Shown: positions 9,909-19,637, counted from the stretch's first letter. The stretch: 64,000 nt of DNA from Orbus sasakiae (GCF_039542345.1 NZ_BAABHY010000006.1:186001-250000), one strand, 5' to 3'. Notes: generated from the sequence alone by a model not told the origin. Translations and numbers: made by a program.

Positions 9909-10745
9909 ATGTTAATTCAGCGTTTATTGGCAGCCATAGTTTTAATACCATTAGTCATTATCTGTTTATTCTTTTTACCGCTGACTGTTTTTGTCGCAGT
10001 AATGGTCGTTATTTTTGCATTATCAGCATGGGAATGGACACAGTTTCTGCGTTTAACGTCACGGAGTAATAAAGTTTTATTTACCTGTATTCTAACAATA
10101 CTGGCTGTTGCCATCTATTACCTATCGACGATAACGGATCAAATTCTTATTTTTAAATCTGTATTATACATCTCATTGATTTGGTGGATCGTGGCATTAT
10201 TGCTTGTGATCAGTTATCCCAAAACAACGACTTTGTGGCAAAATAATGTGATTAAATCGTTGTTTGCATGTTGTACTTTAATCCCATTTTTTATTGGTAT
10301 GATTCAATTAAGACAAATTCATTATTCTTATGATACATACCATGGTGCATTTTGGTTACTGTATGTATTAATCCTTGTTTGGGCAACTGATTCTGGCGCT
10401 TATTTTGCCGGACGAGCATTGGGTAAACACAAGTTAGCACCGAAAGTTTCACCAGGTAAAACCCTAGAAGGCCTTATCGGTGGTGTTTCGCTATCATTGA
10501 TCATTACGGTGATTGTATATGCTAGCAATTATTTTGCTGTGTCTTTTTCTCATCTTGTTATCAGTTCGATTGTTGCGATTTTAGTTTCCGTGTTGGGCGA
10601 TTTAACGGAAAGTATGTTCAAGCGTGAAGCGAATATCAAAGATAGTGGTCATCTCATTCCTGGTCATGGTGGTATTCTTGATCGTATCGATAGTCTCACT
10701 GCTGCGATTCCTGTTTTTGCTGCCCTTTCATTGTATCTTTTATAG
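9909..10745 (+). CDS. cdsA: Phosphatidate cytidylyltransferase
   Basis: Integral inner-membrane enzyme that makes CDP-diacylglycerol from CTP and phosphatidic acid, the branch point of phospholipid synthesis. The 278 residues form multiple hydrophobic helices and end with the family signature: SMFKREANIKDSGHLIPGHG followed by GILDRIDSL near residues 235-262, containing the metal and substrate-binding aspartates. It starts 14 bp after uppS with an AGGA ribosome binding site and ends 9 bp before rseP, so it is within the same operon. Confidence 0.97.
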   Translation: MLIQRLLAAIVLIPLVIICLFFLPLTVFVAVMVVIFALSAWEWTQFLRLTSRSNKVLFTCILTILAVAIYYLSTITDQILIFKSVLYISLIWWIVALLLVISYPKTTTLWQNNVIKSLFACCTLIPFFIGMIQLRQIHYSYDTYHGAFWLLYVLILVWATDSGAYFAGRALGKHKLAPKVSPGKTLEGLIGGVSLSLIITVIVYASNYFAVSFSHLVISSIVAILVSVLGDLTESMFKREANIKDSGHLIPGHGGILDRIDSLTAAIPVFAALSLYLL

Positions 10746-10754
10746 GATTCTTTC

Positions 10755-12080
10755 GTGATTTGGACAACATTAATTTTTTTAATTACCATCAGTGTGCTTG
10801 TCACTGTTCATGAATTTGGGCATTTCATTATTGCTAGGCTATGTGGCGTAAGAGTTGAATGTTTTTCGATTGGTTTTGGCAAAAAGTTATGGTCTTATAC
10901 CTCTAAAAAAGGAACTGAGTTTGCGATCGCGTGCATTCCACTTGGTGGATATGTCAAAATGTTGGATGGTCGTAATACCCAACTTACTGAACAAGAGATC
11001 CCCTTTGCGTTTAATCATAAGTCGATAGCAAAACGGGCTGCGATTATTAGTGCGGGGCCGATTGCCAATTTTATTTTAGCGGCATTAGTATATTGGTTAA
11101 TTTTTCAAATCGGCGTACTGACTTATCCTGTCAAAATTGCTCAAATTATTGCCAATACGCCTGCTGCAAGTGTAAATATTCCGCAAGGTGCGGAACTAAA
11201 AACGATTGCGGGTATCAAAATAGAAAGTTGGTCTGATGTTAATTCAGCATTAATTAATGAGATGGGTAAAGATAACGTGGTTATCACTTATGATACGCCA
11301 ACCGAACATCATAATGAGATATGGGTGGATATTAAAAACTGGCAATTTGATATTGAAAAACAGTCTCCGATTGCTGCGTTTGGTTTTGTCCCTGCACCTG
11401 TAGAGATTTACCCCATTATCAGCAAGATTGTTCCTCAATCAGCAGCTGAAAAAGCAGGGCTACAAATTGGTGATGAAATTCAATCATATAATAATCAAAC
11501 ATATCATGATTGGGACAGTTTTGTTACATTGATTAAAACGGGTCAACCTATTGAGCTTAATGTAAAACGAGGTAATCAGTCCGTTGTGTTGACATTAACT
11601 CCTCAGATGGATGTTAATGCTAAAGGTGAAAGAATCGGTGTAGTAGGAATTTATCCGACGAATAACACAAGTGTAAAACAGTATGATATAGTAAGCGCAT
11701 TTGTTAAAAGTATCGACCAAACTGGGTTGACGATAAAATTGGTAGTGCGATCATTTTACCAATTAATTACTGGTGTGATCAGTATTAAAAATTTGTCTGG
11801 TCCAATAACAATTGCCAAAGGTGCTGGGCAAACCGCAAGTTATGGCTTTGTGCCATATTTGTTTTTTTTAGCATTTATTAGTATTAGTTTAGGTGTAATT
11901 AATCTTGTACCGTTACCGATGCTAGATGGGGGGCATTTGATTTTTCTCTTAATTGAAAAAATGAAAGGTAGTCCACTGTCCACAGCAACACAAGAAGTCA
12001 TGTACCGGTTGGGATTTATTTTATTAATGGTCATAATGGGTATCGCGTTATTTAACGATTTTCTAAGATTATCCCTATGA
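10755..12080 (+). CDS. rseP: Site-2 zinc metalloprotease RseP
   Basis: Inner-membrane intramembrane protease that makes the second cut in anti-sigma factor RseA after DegS, releasing sigma-E, and clears remnant signal peptides. The 441 residues (E. coli 450) begin at GTG with AGGA seven bases upstream. The zinc site HEFGH is at residues 19-23 in the first membrane helix; two tandem PDZ domains fill the periplasmic middle; the third zinc ligand lies in PLPMLDGGHL, with D391. The site-1 partner degS is also in this window, at 42.6 kb. The gene overlaps nothing and bamA starts 38 bp later. Confidence 0.98.
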   Translation: MIWTTLIFLITISVLVTVHEFGHFIIARLCGVRVECFSIGFGKKLWSYTSKKGTEFAIACIPLGGYVKMLDGRNTQLTEQEIPFAFNHKSIAKRAAIISAGPIANFILAALVYWLIFQIGVLTYPVKIAQIIANTPAASVNIPQGAELKTIAGIKIESWSDVNSALINEMGKDNVVITYDTPTEHHNEIWVDIKNWQFDIEKQSPIAAFGFVPAPVEIYPIISKIVPQSAAEKAGLQIGDEIQSYNNQTYHDWDSFVTLIKTGQPIELNVKRGNQSVVLTLTPQMDVNAKGERIGVVGIYPTNNTSVKQYDIVSAFVKSIDQTGLTIKLVVRSFYQLITGVISIKNLSGPITIAKGAGQTASYGFVPYLFFLAFISISLGVINLVPLPMLDGGHLIFLLIEKMKGSPLSTATQEVMYRLGFILLMVIMGIALFNDFLRLSL

Positions 12081-12118
12081 TGGAATGGAGTAATATATAA
12101 TGAAGGTGAGCCTCACAA

Positions 12119-14533
12119 ATGAGAATTAATAAATTACTCATAGCATCTTTGCTTTTTAGTTCTTCTGCTTATAGCCCCGTTGTTTTTGGTGCTGATGATT
12201 TTATGGTAAAAGATATAAAATTTGAAGGATTACAACGCGTTACATTGGGTGCGGCATTATTAAAAATGCCAGTACAAGTTGGCGATTATGTTAATGAATC
12301 TGACTTAGGTAGTATTATCAAATCCCTTTATACAAGTGGTAACTTTGAAAATATCACCATCGCTCGTGATGGCGCGACATTAATTATTCATGTTCAAGAG
12401 CGCCCAACAATCGCAAGCATTACTTTTTCAGGTAATAAATCCGTTAAAGACGATATGTTGACATCTAATCTCGATGGATCCGGTGTACGTGTGGGCGAAT
12501 CATTAGATCGTACGACCTTATCTGCCATTGAAAAAGGGCTTGAAGATTTCTATTACAGCATCGGTAAATATAACGCAAAAGTTAAAGCGGTGGTGACACC
12601 TCTAGCGAGAAACCGCGTTGATTTAAAATTAGAGATAGCCGAAGGGGTTTCTGCGTTAATTGAACAAATCAACATTGTTGGTGCAAAAGCCTATTCTTCT
12701 GATGAGCTGATTTCTCGTTTTGCTTTGCGAGATGAAGTGCCATGGTGGAATATGTTAGGTGATAGAAAATACCAAAAACAAAAACTGGCTGCAGATTTGG
12801 ATGAGCTACAAGGTTTCTACCTAGATCGTGGTTATGCTCGTTTTAATATTGATTCAACTCAAGTCAGTTTAACGCCAGACAAAAAAGGTATTTATGTCAC
12901 AATTAATATCAATGAAGGTGAACGTTATAACTTGTCAGATATTGAATTAAAAGGCAATTATGCTGTTCATAAAGATAAAGTTGAACAAATTGCAACTGAA
13001 CAATTGAAATTGGGTGAACTCTATAACGGTAAAAAAATTACCGAAATAGAAGACCAAATTAAAAAAATGTTAGCGAATTACGGTTATGCTTTCCCTCGAG
13101 TGATTACTCATCCTGAAATTAATGATACCGATCATACAGTTAAATTGATCTTATTTGTTGATGTGGGGCCGCGTTATTATGTTCGTAAAATTAATATCGT
13201 TGGCAATACTGTCACAAGTGAAAAAGTTATTCGTCGTGAATTGCGTCAAATGGAAGGTGCATGGTTAAGTAATGATTTAGTCGAATTAGGTAAAACACGA
13301 CTTAACCGATTAGGTTTCTTTGATGTGGTTGAAACTGAAACTGAAAAAGTCTCGGGTGTTGATGATCAAGTCGATATTACTTATAAAGTCTCAGAACGTA
13401 ATACCGGTAGTATTAAATTTGGTATTGGGATCGGCTCGGATAGCGGCTTAAGCTTTAATGCAGGTATTGCACAAGAGAACTGGTTAGGTACAGGTAACAG
13501 TGTCTCATTTGATGTGAATACCACCAATTCAGATAAAACAGCATCAATTTCAGCCGTAAACCCTTATTTCACCATTGATGGTGTCAGTTTAGGTGGTAGT
13601 GTTTACTACAACACCTATAAAGCGGATAAAGAAAACGGTGACGTATCTGAATATTCTAGCAAAACGTGGGGAGCCACAACCAATTTAGGTTTCCCGATTA
13701 GTGAAAAGAATTTTCTTCGTTTTGGTCTTGAATACGCAAATCATAAACTCGATGATATGGATGCCCAGTATGGAATGTGGCGTTACTTTAAATCAATGGG
13801 TGAAAATGTTGCAAATAAGAATAGTGTTTCATTTAATGCTAATGACTTATTAGTGAATGCTTACTGGAGTTATAACTCTCTAAACCGTGGTTACTTCCCA
13901 ACCGACGGGATAAAAGTTACCGCAAATGGTAAAGTGACGTTACCGGTATTTGATAACCGTTTTGCAAAAATGGTTGTAGATGGATCTTACTATTATCCAT
14001 TAGATTATGATCAAAAATGGGTATTATTAGCGCGTGGTCGTCTAGGCTATGGGCTTGGTTTTGGTGGTAAAGAACTCCCATTCTATGAAAACTTCTATGC
14101 AGGTGGTTCAACCATACTACGTGGTTTTAAATCGAATACAGTTGGTCCAAAAGCAGTTAAATTCAAGTCTAATTGTGATTTATCTAATTATGATGGATGT
14201 TCGGCTTCTAGTGATGCTGTTGGTGGTAACGCCCTTGCATTTGTCAGTGGTGAGGTCATTGTGCCAACGCCATTTGTCAGTGAAAAATATGCGAGCAGTA
14301 TTCGTACATCATTATTTGTTGATGCCGGTACTGTGTGGGATACAAAGTGGGATATCAACAATAAAAACATTCCTGATTATGGGTCACCGTCTGATATTCG
14401 TGTGTCAGCCGGCGTTGCCGTGCAGTGGATGTCGCCATTAGGGCCACTCGTGTTCTCATATGCTCAACCAATCAAGAAATTTGATGGTGATTCTTCGCAG
14501 CAGTTCCAGTTTAATATTGGTTCTACTTGGTAA
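12119..14533 (+). CDS. bamA: Outer membrane assembly factor BamA
   Basis: Essential Omp85 protein that folds and inserts beta-barrel proteins in the outer membrane. The 804-residue precursor (E. coli 810) has a signal peptide ending near A25, five POTRA repeats up to about residue 420, and a 16-strand barrel ending in FQFNIGSTW. The lid-lock RGF motif is present in TILRGFKSNT. A Cys pair lies in an extracellular loop (SNCDLSNYDGC). The Shine-Dalgarno AAGG overlaps a small GTGA/TCAC inverted repeat at 12106-12116. It sits between rseP and skp, a placement linking barrel assembly with the stress response that monitors it. Confidence 0.98.
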   Translation: MRINKLLIASLLFSSSAYSPVVFGADDFMVKDIKFEGLQRVTLGAALLKMPVQVGDYVNESDLGSIIKSLYTSGNFENITIARDGATLIIHVQERPTIASITFSGNKSVKDDMLTSNLDGSGVRVGESLDRTTLSAIEKGLEDFYYSIGKYNAKVKAVVTPLARNRVDLKLEIAEGVSALIEQINIVGAKAYSSDELISRFALRDEVPWWNMLGDRKYQKQKLAADLDELQGFYLDRGYARFNIDSTQVSLTPDKKGIYVTININEGERYNLSDIELKGNYAVHKDKVEQIATEQLKLGELYNGKKITEIEDQIKKMLANYGYAFPRVITHPEINDTDHTVKLILFVDVGPRYYVRKINIVGNTVTSEKVIRRELRQMEGAWLSNDLVELGKTRLNRLGFFDVVETETEKVSGVDDQVDITYKVSERNTGSIKFGIGIGSDSGLSFNAGIAQENWLGTGNSVSFDVNTTNSDKTASISAVNPYFTIDGVSLGGSVYYNTYKADKENGDVSEYSSKTWGATTNLGFPISEKNFLRFGLEYANHKLDDMDAQYGMWRYFKSMGENVANKNSVSFNANDLLVNAYWSYNSLNRGYFPTDGIKVTANGKVTLPVFDNRFAKMVVDGSYYYPLDYDQKWVLLARGRLGYGLGFGGKELPFYENFYAGGSTILRGFKSNTVGPKAVKFKSNCDLSNYDGCSASSDAVGGNALAFVSGEVIVPTPFVSEKYASSIRTSLFVDAGTVWDTKWDINNKNIPDYGSPSDIRVSAGVAVQWMSPLGPLVFSYAQPIKKFDGDSSQQFQFNIGSTW

Positions 14534-14573
14534 TAAAATAAAAATGTTATTTTTAATATAAAAGGTGATTAGT

Positions 14574-15062
14574 GTGAAAAAAATTATATCAGTTATGGGA
14601 TTAAGCGTAGCATTGTTATTTACTTGTGTTGCTAATGCTGAGACAAAAATTGCGATTGTTGATGTTGTTTCTGTATTACAGCAAATGCCACAGAGAGAAG
14701 CTGTGAGCAAAACGCTTGATTCTGAATTTGAAGCTCGTGCTAAGGTGTTACAAGAAGAAGAGAAAAAAGCGAATGACGCAGCACAAAAATTACAAAAAGA
14801 TGGTATGACATTATCTGCTTCAGAAAAAACTAAATTAACTAACTTAATTAAAGCATTTGAAGACAAAGCTAAAGCATTTTCAGTGGACTATCGTAAACGT
14901 GAAAATGAAGAAGCAAGCAAATTATTAACAAAAATTCAAGATGCTGTTGTTAAAGTTGCAGAGCAAGAAAAATATGATCTTATTTTAAAAGCAGAAGCTG
15001 CTTTTTATGCTGTTGATGCTGTTGACGTAACAAGCAAGGTTTTGGAACAGGTTAAAAAATAA
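14574..15062 (+). CDS. skp: Periplasmic chaperone Skp (OmpH)
   Basis: Trimeric jellyfish-shaped chaperone that holds unfolded outer-membrane proteins in the periplasm for delivery to BamA. I place the start at GTG 14574 (VKKIISVMGLS), giving 162 residues, close to the 161 of E. coli, with AAGG about 9 bases upstream; an in-frame GTG at 14565 would add three residues but overlaps that site. A signal peptide ends at ANA before ETKIAIVDV. The middle (about residues 45-125) is lysine and glutamate rich and coiled coil, as expected for the tentacles. The TAA stop overlaps the lpxD ATG by one base, showing translational coupling. Confidence 0.95.
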   Translation: MKKIISVMGLSVALLFTCVANAETKIAIVDVVSVLQQMPQREAVSKTLDSEFEARAKVLQEEEKKANDAAQKLQKDGMTLSASEKTKLTNLIKAFEDKAKAFSVDYRKRENEEASKLLTKIQDAVVKVAEQEKYDLILKAEAAFYAVDAVDVTSKVLEQVKK

Positions 15063-16090
15063 TGCATTCTTATAAGCTTAAAGAACTTGCAGAAAAATTA
15101 AACGCTGTTTTAGTGGGTGATGAAAATCTGGTTATTAACAGCATTGCTTCGATGTCGACCGCTGAGCAAGGGCAAATCACATTTTTATCTGATAAAAAAT
15201 ATCAAGATCAGCTCATAACCTGTAAAGCCAGTGTTGTGGTATTAACCGAGGAAAGTTTAGCTAAATGGAAAGGTGCAGCATTAGTTGTGACTAATCCTTA
15301 TTTAGCCTATGCAAAGCTTGCTCAATTGCTTGATACTACACCATTACCTGCACAAGGTATCGCATCATCTGCAGTGATTGCAGATGATGTCGTTTTAGGT
15401 CGTCATGTTGCAATCGGAGCAAATTCCGTCATCGAAAGTGGTGTATCCCTAGGGGATAATACAATTATTGGTGCTGGTTGCTTTGTTGGTAAAAATACTA
15501 AAATTGGTGCAAACACAAAGCTATGGGCCAATGTTGCTATTTATCATAATATTCAAATTGGCGATAATTGCTTAATTCAATCTGGTGCTGTCATTGGTTC
15601 CGATGGATTTGGTTATGCAAATGATCGGGGTAATTGGATTAAAATTCCGCAGTTGGGTCGTGTGATAATTGGTGATCATGTTGAAATTGGTGCATCGACC
15701 ACCATTGATCGTGGTGCATTAGATGACACGATCATTCGTGATGGTGTGATTATTGATAATCAATGTCAAATAGCGCACAACGACTATATTGGTGAACATA
15801 CTGCCGTTGCAGGTGGTGTGATAATGGCTGGCAGTTTAAAAATTGGTAAGTATTGCATGATCGGCGGTGCGAGTGTGATTAATGGTCATATGGAAATTTG
15901 TGATAAAGTCACGGTAACTGGCATGGGGATGGTGATGCGTCCGATTTCTGAACCGGGTGTCTATTCATCAGGAATTCCTTTACAAACCAATAAAGTTTGG
16001 CGTAAAACCGCATCATTAGTCTTACATATTGATGAGATGAATAAACGATTAAAATCGTTAGAGAAGGAACTATTAAAAGTCTCGACGTAA
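15062..16090 (+). CDS. lpxD: UDP-3-O-(3-hydroxyacyl)glucosamine N-acyltransferase
   Basis: Third step of lipid A synthesis: transfers a hydroxyacyl chain from acyl-ACP to the amine of UDP-3-O-acylglucosamine. The 342 residues show the N-terminal uridine-binding domain, then a left-handed beta-helix of hexapeptide repeats (for example LGDNTIIGAGCFVGKNTKIG), with the catalytic histidine in CQIAHNDYIGEH, and a C-terminal helix. In E. coli the next genes are fabZ, lpxA and lpxB; here the cluster stops and tig follows, so these must be elsewhere. Confidence 0.98.
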   Translation: MHSYKLKELAEKLNAVLVGDENLVINSIASMSTAEQGQITFLSDKKYQDQLITCKASVVVLTEESLAKWKGAALVVTNPYLAYAKLAQLLDTTPLPAQGIASSAVIADDVVLGRHVAIGANSVIESGVSLGDNTIIGAGCFVGKNTKIGANTKLWANVAIYHNIQIGDNCLIQSGAVIGSDGFGYANDRGNWIKIPQLGRVIIGDHVEIGASTTIDRGALDDTIIRDGVIIDNQCQIAHNDYIGEHTAVAGGVIMAGSLKIGKYCMIGGASVINGHMEICDKVTVTGMGMVMRPISEPGVYSSGIPLQTNKVWRKTASLVLHIDEMNKRLKSLEKELLKVST

Positions 16091-16110
16091 GCAGTATCGA
16101 ACTGTATAAT
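16082..16110 (+). promoter_or_regulatory. Candidate sigma-70 promoter for tig
   Basis: TCGACG (16082-16087) and a perfect TATAAT (16105-16110) are separated by 17 bases and lie about 100 bp before the tig start, overlapping the lpxD stop. This would give tig its own transcript at the point where two ancestral gene blocks are joined. Assignment is by consensus only. Confidence 0.5.
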
Positions 16111-16208
16111 GCATGCCTATTTTATAAACTTTGTTGTGTTTGATTGTCTTGGGCAAAACATTTAAAAAATACAAACACAAAATAATTCATGATTCTGAGG
16201 TACCAAAG

Positions 16209-17513
16209 ATGCAAGTTTCGGTTGAAACAACACAAGGATTAGGTCGACGTTTAACGATAACTATTCCATCAGCAGATATCAAAAAAGCAATTGATAAAGA
16301 ACTCATTAATACTGCGAAGAAAGTCCGTATTGATGGCTTCCGTAAAGGTAAAGTGCCATTAAAAGTTGTTGAACAGCGTTATGGCGCATCCATTTTACAA
16401 GATGCATTGAGTGAATTAATGCAACGTCACTTTATTGAAGCGATTATTCAAGAAAAAATCAATCCAGCGGGTTCACCAACTTATATTCCAACTGAATATA
16501 AACAAGGTGAAGACTACCCGTTCAGTGTTGAATTTGAAGTCTATCCGCAAGTAGAAATTAAAGACCTTGATAAAATCGAAGTTGAAAAACCGGTTGCAAA
16601 TGTCGTTGATGCTGATGTTGAAACCATGATCGAAACACTGCGTAAACAACAAGGTACATGGAAAGAAGTGACTAAAGATGCACAAGATCAAATGCGTGTT
16701 GTGCTTGATTTTGTTGGTACCGTTGATGGCGAAGAATTTGAAGGCGGCAAAGCGACTGATTTTGCACTTGTATTAGGTCAAGGCCGTATGATTCCTGGTT
16801 TTGAAACCGCAATTTTAGGTCATAAAGCAGGCGATTCATTTGATATCGATGTGACATTCCCTGAAGATTATCATGCTGAAAATTTAAAAGGTAAAGCCGC
16901 TAAATTTGCATCTACCTTGAAAAAAGTTGAAGAGTTAGAATTACCAGAATTAACTAATGACGTGATTAAACGTTTTGGTATTGCTGAAGGAACCATTGAT
17001 GGTTTAAAAGCTGAAGTCCGTAAAAATATGGAAAGAGAGCTTAAAGCAACTGTACGTAACAAAATTAAAGCACAAGTGATTGACGGACTTGTCAAACATA
17101 ATGAAATTGACGTCCCATCACCACTTGTTGATCGTGAAATTGATGTGTTACGTCAGCAAGCTATGTCACGTTTTGGTGGCAATGCTAAGCAACCTATGGA
17201 TTTACCAAAAGAGATTTTTGAGCCAGAAGCAAAACGTCGTGTGATTATTGGTTTATTATTCAGCGAAATTATCGAAAGCAACCAATTAAAAGCTGATGAA
17301 GATCGTGTTAAATCTCTAATTGATGAGATTGCGACAGCTTATGAAGATCCGAAAGAAGTCGTTGCTTATTATAGCAAAGATAAAAAAGCATTAGAGAACT
17401 TGAAATCTGTTGCATTAGAAGATCAAGTGGTTGATATGTTACTTGAAAAAGCCAAAGTAACCGATAAAGTATACTCATTTTCGGAATTAATGAATCAGCA
17501 ACAACAAGCTTAA
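16209..17513 (+). CDS. tig: Trigger factor, ribosome-bound chaperone
   Basis: Peptidyl-prolyl isomerase and first chaperone met by nascent chains at the ribosome exit. The start at 16209 (MQVSVETTQGLG) is chosen because it matches the E. coli N-terminus and has GAGG eight bases upstream; an in-frame ATG at 16131 would add 26 residues of unrelated sequence. The 434 residues contain the ribosome-docking loop GFRKGKVP, the FKBP domain (VDGEEFEGGKATDF, GQGRMIPGFE) and the alpha-helical C-terminal arms ending FSELMNQQQQA. It heads the tig-clpP-clpX-lon cluster of protein quality-control genes, ordered as in E. coli. Confidence 0.98.
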   Translation: MQVSVETTQGLGRRLTITIPSADIKKAIDKELINTAKKVRIDGFRKGKVPLKVVEQRYGASILQDALSELMQRHFIEAIIQEKINPAGSPTYIPTEYKQGEDYPFSVEFEVYPQVEIKDLDKIEVEKPVANVVDADVETMIETLRKQQGTWKEVTKDAQDQMRVVLDFVGTVDGEEFEGGKATDFALVLGQGRMIPGFETAILGHKAGDSFDIDVTFPEDYHAENLKGKAAKFASTLKKVEELELPELTNDVIKRFGIAEGTIDGLKAEVRKNMERELKATVRNKIKAQVIDGLVKHNEIDVPSPLVDREIDVLRQQAMSRFGGNAKQPMDLPKEIFEPEAKRRVIIGLLFSEIIESNQLKADEDRVKSLIDEIATAYEDPKEVVAYYSKDKKALENLKSVALEDQVVDMLLEKAKVTDKVYSFSELMNQQQQA

Positions 17514-17540
17514 GTTTTAGTTGATTTTAGAACAAGTTAT

Positions 17541-17580
17541 AGCCCAAAATACGTGTATTCTATTTTGGGCTGTTTTATTT
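17541..17580 (+). terminator. Terminator between tig and clpP
   Basis: An inverted repeat AGCCCAAAAT / ATTTTGGGCT with a loop of about 11 bases is followed by GTTTTATTT. It lies 14 bases before the clpP start codon and probably limits readthrough from tig, as the two genes need different expression. Confidence 0.8.
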
Positions 17581-17594
17581 AGTTAGGAGGAAAA

Positions 17595-18212
17595 ATGTCT
17601 TATACAAATCATTTATTAGAGCAAAGTATGAATTTGGTCCCGATGGTTGTTGAACAAAACTCACGCGGGGAGCGAGCATATGACATTTATTCCAGACTTT
17701 TAAAAGAGCGCATTATATTTATGACAGGTCAAGTTGAAGACCATATGGCCAATTTAATTGTTGCTCAAATGTTATTTTTAGAAGCTGAGAATCCAGAAAA
17801 AGATATTTACCTTTACATCAATTCTCCTGGTGGTGTCATTACTGCGGGTATGTCAATTTATGACACAATGCAATTTATTAAACCCGATGTCAGTACAATA
17901 TGTTTAGGTCAAGCATGTTCAATGGGGGCATTTTTATTAACCGCTGGTGCAAAAGGGAAACGTTATTGCTTACCTAATGCTCGAGTGATGATTCATCAAC
18001 CGTTAGGTGGTTTCCAAGGGCAAGCATCGGATATTCAAATTCATGCTAAAGAAGTCTTAAAAGTCAAAAATAGAATGAACGAGTTAATGGCTTTGCATAC
18101 TGGACAACCGTTAGACGTCATTGAAAAAGATACTGACAGAGACAACTTTATGTCAGCACAACAAGCGGTTGACTATGGGCTAGTTGATGCTATTTTTGAT
18201 AAAAGAGCTTAA
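17595..18212 (+). CDS. clpP: ClpP serine protease subunit
   Basis: Proteolytic tetradecamer of the ClpXP and ClpAP machines. The 205 residues carry the catalytic triad at S109 (GQACSMGA), H134 (MIHQPLGG) and D183 (TDRDNF), two less than E. coli precursor numbering because of a shorter N-terminus. AGGAGG lies just before the ATG. clpX is the next gene, the usual arrangement of protease and unfoldase. Confidence 0.98.
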   Translation: MSYTNHLLEQSMNLVPMVVEQNSRGERAYDIYSRLLKERIIFMTGQVEDHMANLIVAQMLFLEAENPEKDIYLYINSPGGVITAGMSIYDTMQFIKPDVSTICLGQACSMGAFLLTAGAKGKRYCLPNARVMIHQPLGGFQGQASDIQIHAKEVLKVKNRMNELMALHTGQPLDVIEKDTDRDNFMSAQQAVDYGLVDAIFDKRA

Positions 18213-18238
18213 CTGTCAATCAGATAATTAGATCTATC

Positions 18239-18267
18239 TTGTCAGATTTTGAGCAATTTTATATATA
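18239..18267 (+). promoter_or_regulatory. Candidate sigma-70 promoter for clpX
   Basis: TTGTCA (18239-18244) and TATATA (18262-18267) are 17 bases apart within the 76-bp gap between clpP and clpX, with transcription start expected about 15 bases before the clpX GTG. Consensus match only. Confidence 0.45.
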
Positions 18268-18288
18268 TTGTCATAACAGGTGGTTGTA

Positions 18289-19536
18289 GTGAATAAAGAA
18301 AAATCATCAAAATTACTTTACTGTACTTTTTGTGGCCGCAGTCAACATGAAACGAAAAGACTGATCGAATGTTCTTCGTCTATTTATATTTGTGATGAAT
18401 GTATTCATTCTTTAAATGAGATGTTAAAAAGTGATGAAACGGATTTTACTCAACAAGAAGATCTTGCCGCCAAACCATTGCCAACACCTCATGAAATTAG
18501 AGCACATCTGGATGAATATGTCATCGGTCAAGAACAAGCTAAAAAAGTCTTGTCTGTTGCGGTGTATAACCATTATAAACGTTTACGTGTTCCTAAAGGC
18601 CAAAATGGGGTAGAACTGGGTAAAAGTAATATTTTACTTATTGGTCCAACGGGAAGTGGTAAAACGTTGTTGGCTGAGACGCTAGCTCGATTCCTCGACG
18701 TTCCATTTGCTATGGCGGATGCGACGACGTTGACTGAAGCGGGTTATGTCGGTGAGGATGTTGAAAATATTATCCAAAAACTGCTACAAAGCTGCGATTA
18801 TGATGTGACTAAAGCACAACTCGGCATCATTTATGTTGATGAGATTGATAAAATCTCACGTAAATCCGATAATCCTTCGATCACGCGTGATGTATCGGGT
18901 GAAGGTGTACAACAAGCACTCTTAAAAATTATTGAGGGGACGGTAGCATCTGTTCCGCCTAAAGGGGGACGTAAGCATCCTCAACAAGAATTTTTGCAAG
19001 TTGATACATCTAAAATCTTATTTATCTGTGGCGGTGCTTTTGCTGGGCTTGATAAAGTGATTGCAGGTCGAACATCAATTAATTCAGGGATTGGTTTTGG
19101 TGCTGAAGTTAAAGCTGAAAAACAAAAAGCGACTGAGTCTGAGTTATTGGCGCAAATTGAACCTGAAGACTTAATTAAATTTGGTTTAATTCCAGAGTTC
19201 ATAGGTCGGTTACCTGTGTTAGCGGCACTATCAGAACTGGATAAAGCAGCATTAATTCAGATTTTAACTGAACCAAAAAATGCATTAACCAAACAATACC
19301 AGGCCTTGTTTGAACTAGAGAATGTTGAATTAGAATTTACATTAGATGCACTTGATGCGATCGCCAATAAGGCAATGAAGCGTAAAACGGGCGCAAGGGG
19401 ATTACGTTCAATTGTTGAAAACATTCTTCTTGATACCATGTATGATTTACCATCATTAAAAAATGTGAATAAAGTTATCGTTACCGGCGAGACTATTGAA
19501 AAGCAAACATCTCCAGAACTGATTTATAATCAATAA
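18289..19536 (+). CDS. clpX: ClpX AAA+ unfoldase
   Basis: ATP-driven unfoldase that recognises tagged substrates and feeds ClpP. I choose GTG 18289 (VNKEKSSKLLY), giving 415 residues, because AGGTGG lies six bases upstream; an in-frame GTG at 18280 is possible. The N-terminal zinc domain uses C12, C15, C35 and C38. The AAA+ core shows Walker A GPTGSGKT, Walker B YVDEIDKIS, and the IGF loop (GIGFGAEV) that docks on ClpP. The C-terminus is about nine residues shorter than E. coli. Confidence 0.98.
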   Translation: MNKEKSSKLLYCTFCGRSQHETKRLIECSSSIYICDECIHSLNEMLKSDETDFTQQEDLAAKPLPTPHEIRAHLDEYVIGQEQAKKVLSVAVYNHYKRLRVPKGQNGVELGKSNILLIGPTGSGKTLLAETLARFLDVPFAMADATTLTEAGYVGEDVENIIQKLLQSCDYDVTKAQLGIIYVDEIDKISRKSDNPSITRDVSGEGVQQALLKIIEGTVASVPPKGGRKHPQQEFLQVDTSKILFICGGAFAGLDKVIAGRTSINSGIGFGAEVKAEKQKATESELLAQIEPEDLIKFGLIPEFIGRLPVLAALSELDKAALIQILTEPKNALTKQYQALFELENVELEFTLDALDAIANKAMKRKTGARGLRSIVENILLDTMYDLPSLKNVNKVIVTGETIEKQTSPELIYNQ

Positions 19537-19538
19537 AT

Positions 19539-19584
19539 GAAAGCCTACATTTTATCTTATCTATAAAAATGTAGGCTTTCATTC
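19539..19584 (+). terminator. Long hairpin terminator after clpX
   Basis: A perfect 15-bp inverted repeat (GAAAGCCTACATTTT at 19539-19553 and its complement at 19566-19580) with a 12-base loop begins two bases after the clpX stop. The T-tract is interrupted (ATTCTAT), so it may also act as a 3' stabilising structure. Confidence 0.8.
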
Positions 19585-19637
19585 TATAATACAATTTAAC
19601 CTCCATTTAAATAATCAATATATTGACTGTTGATAGG

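Noticed and set aside
12100..12129. Nine-codon upstream ORF overlapping the bamA start
   Set aside because: It begins inside the bamA ribosome binding region with no site of its own; likely chance.
14456..14866. Minus-strand open frame spanning the bamA-skp junction
   Set aside because: Antisense to two certain genes and without domain or start signal.
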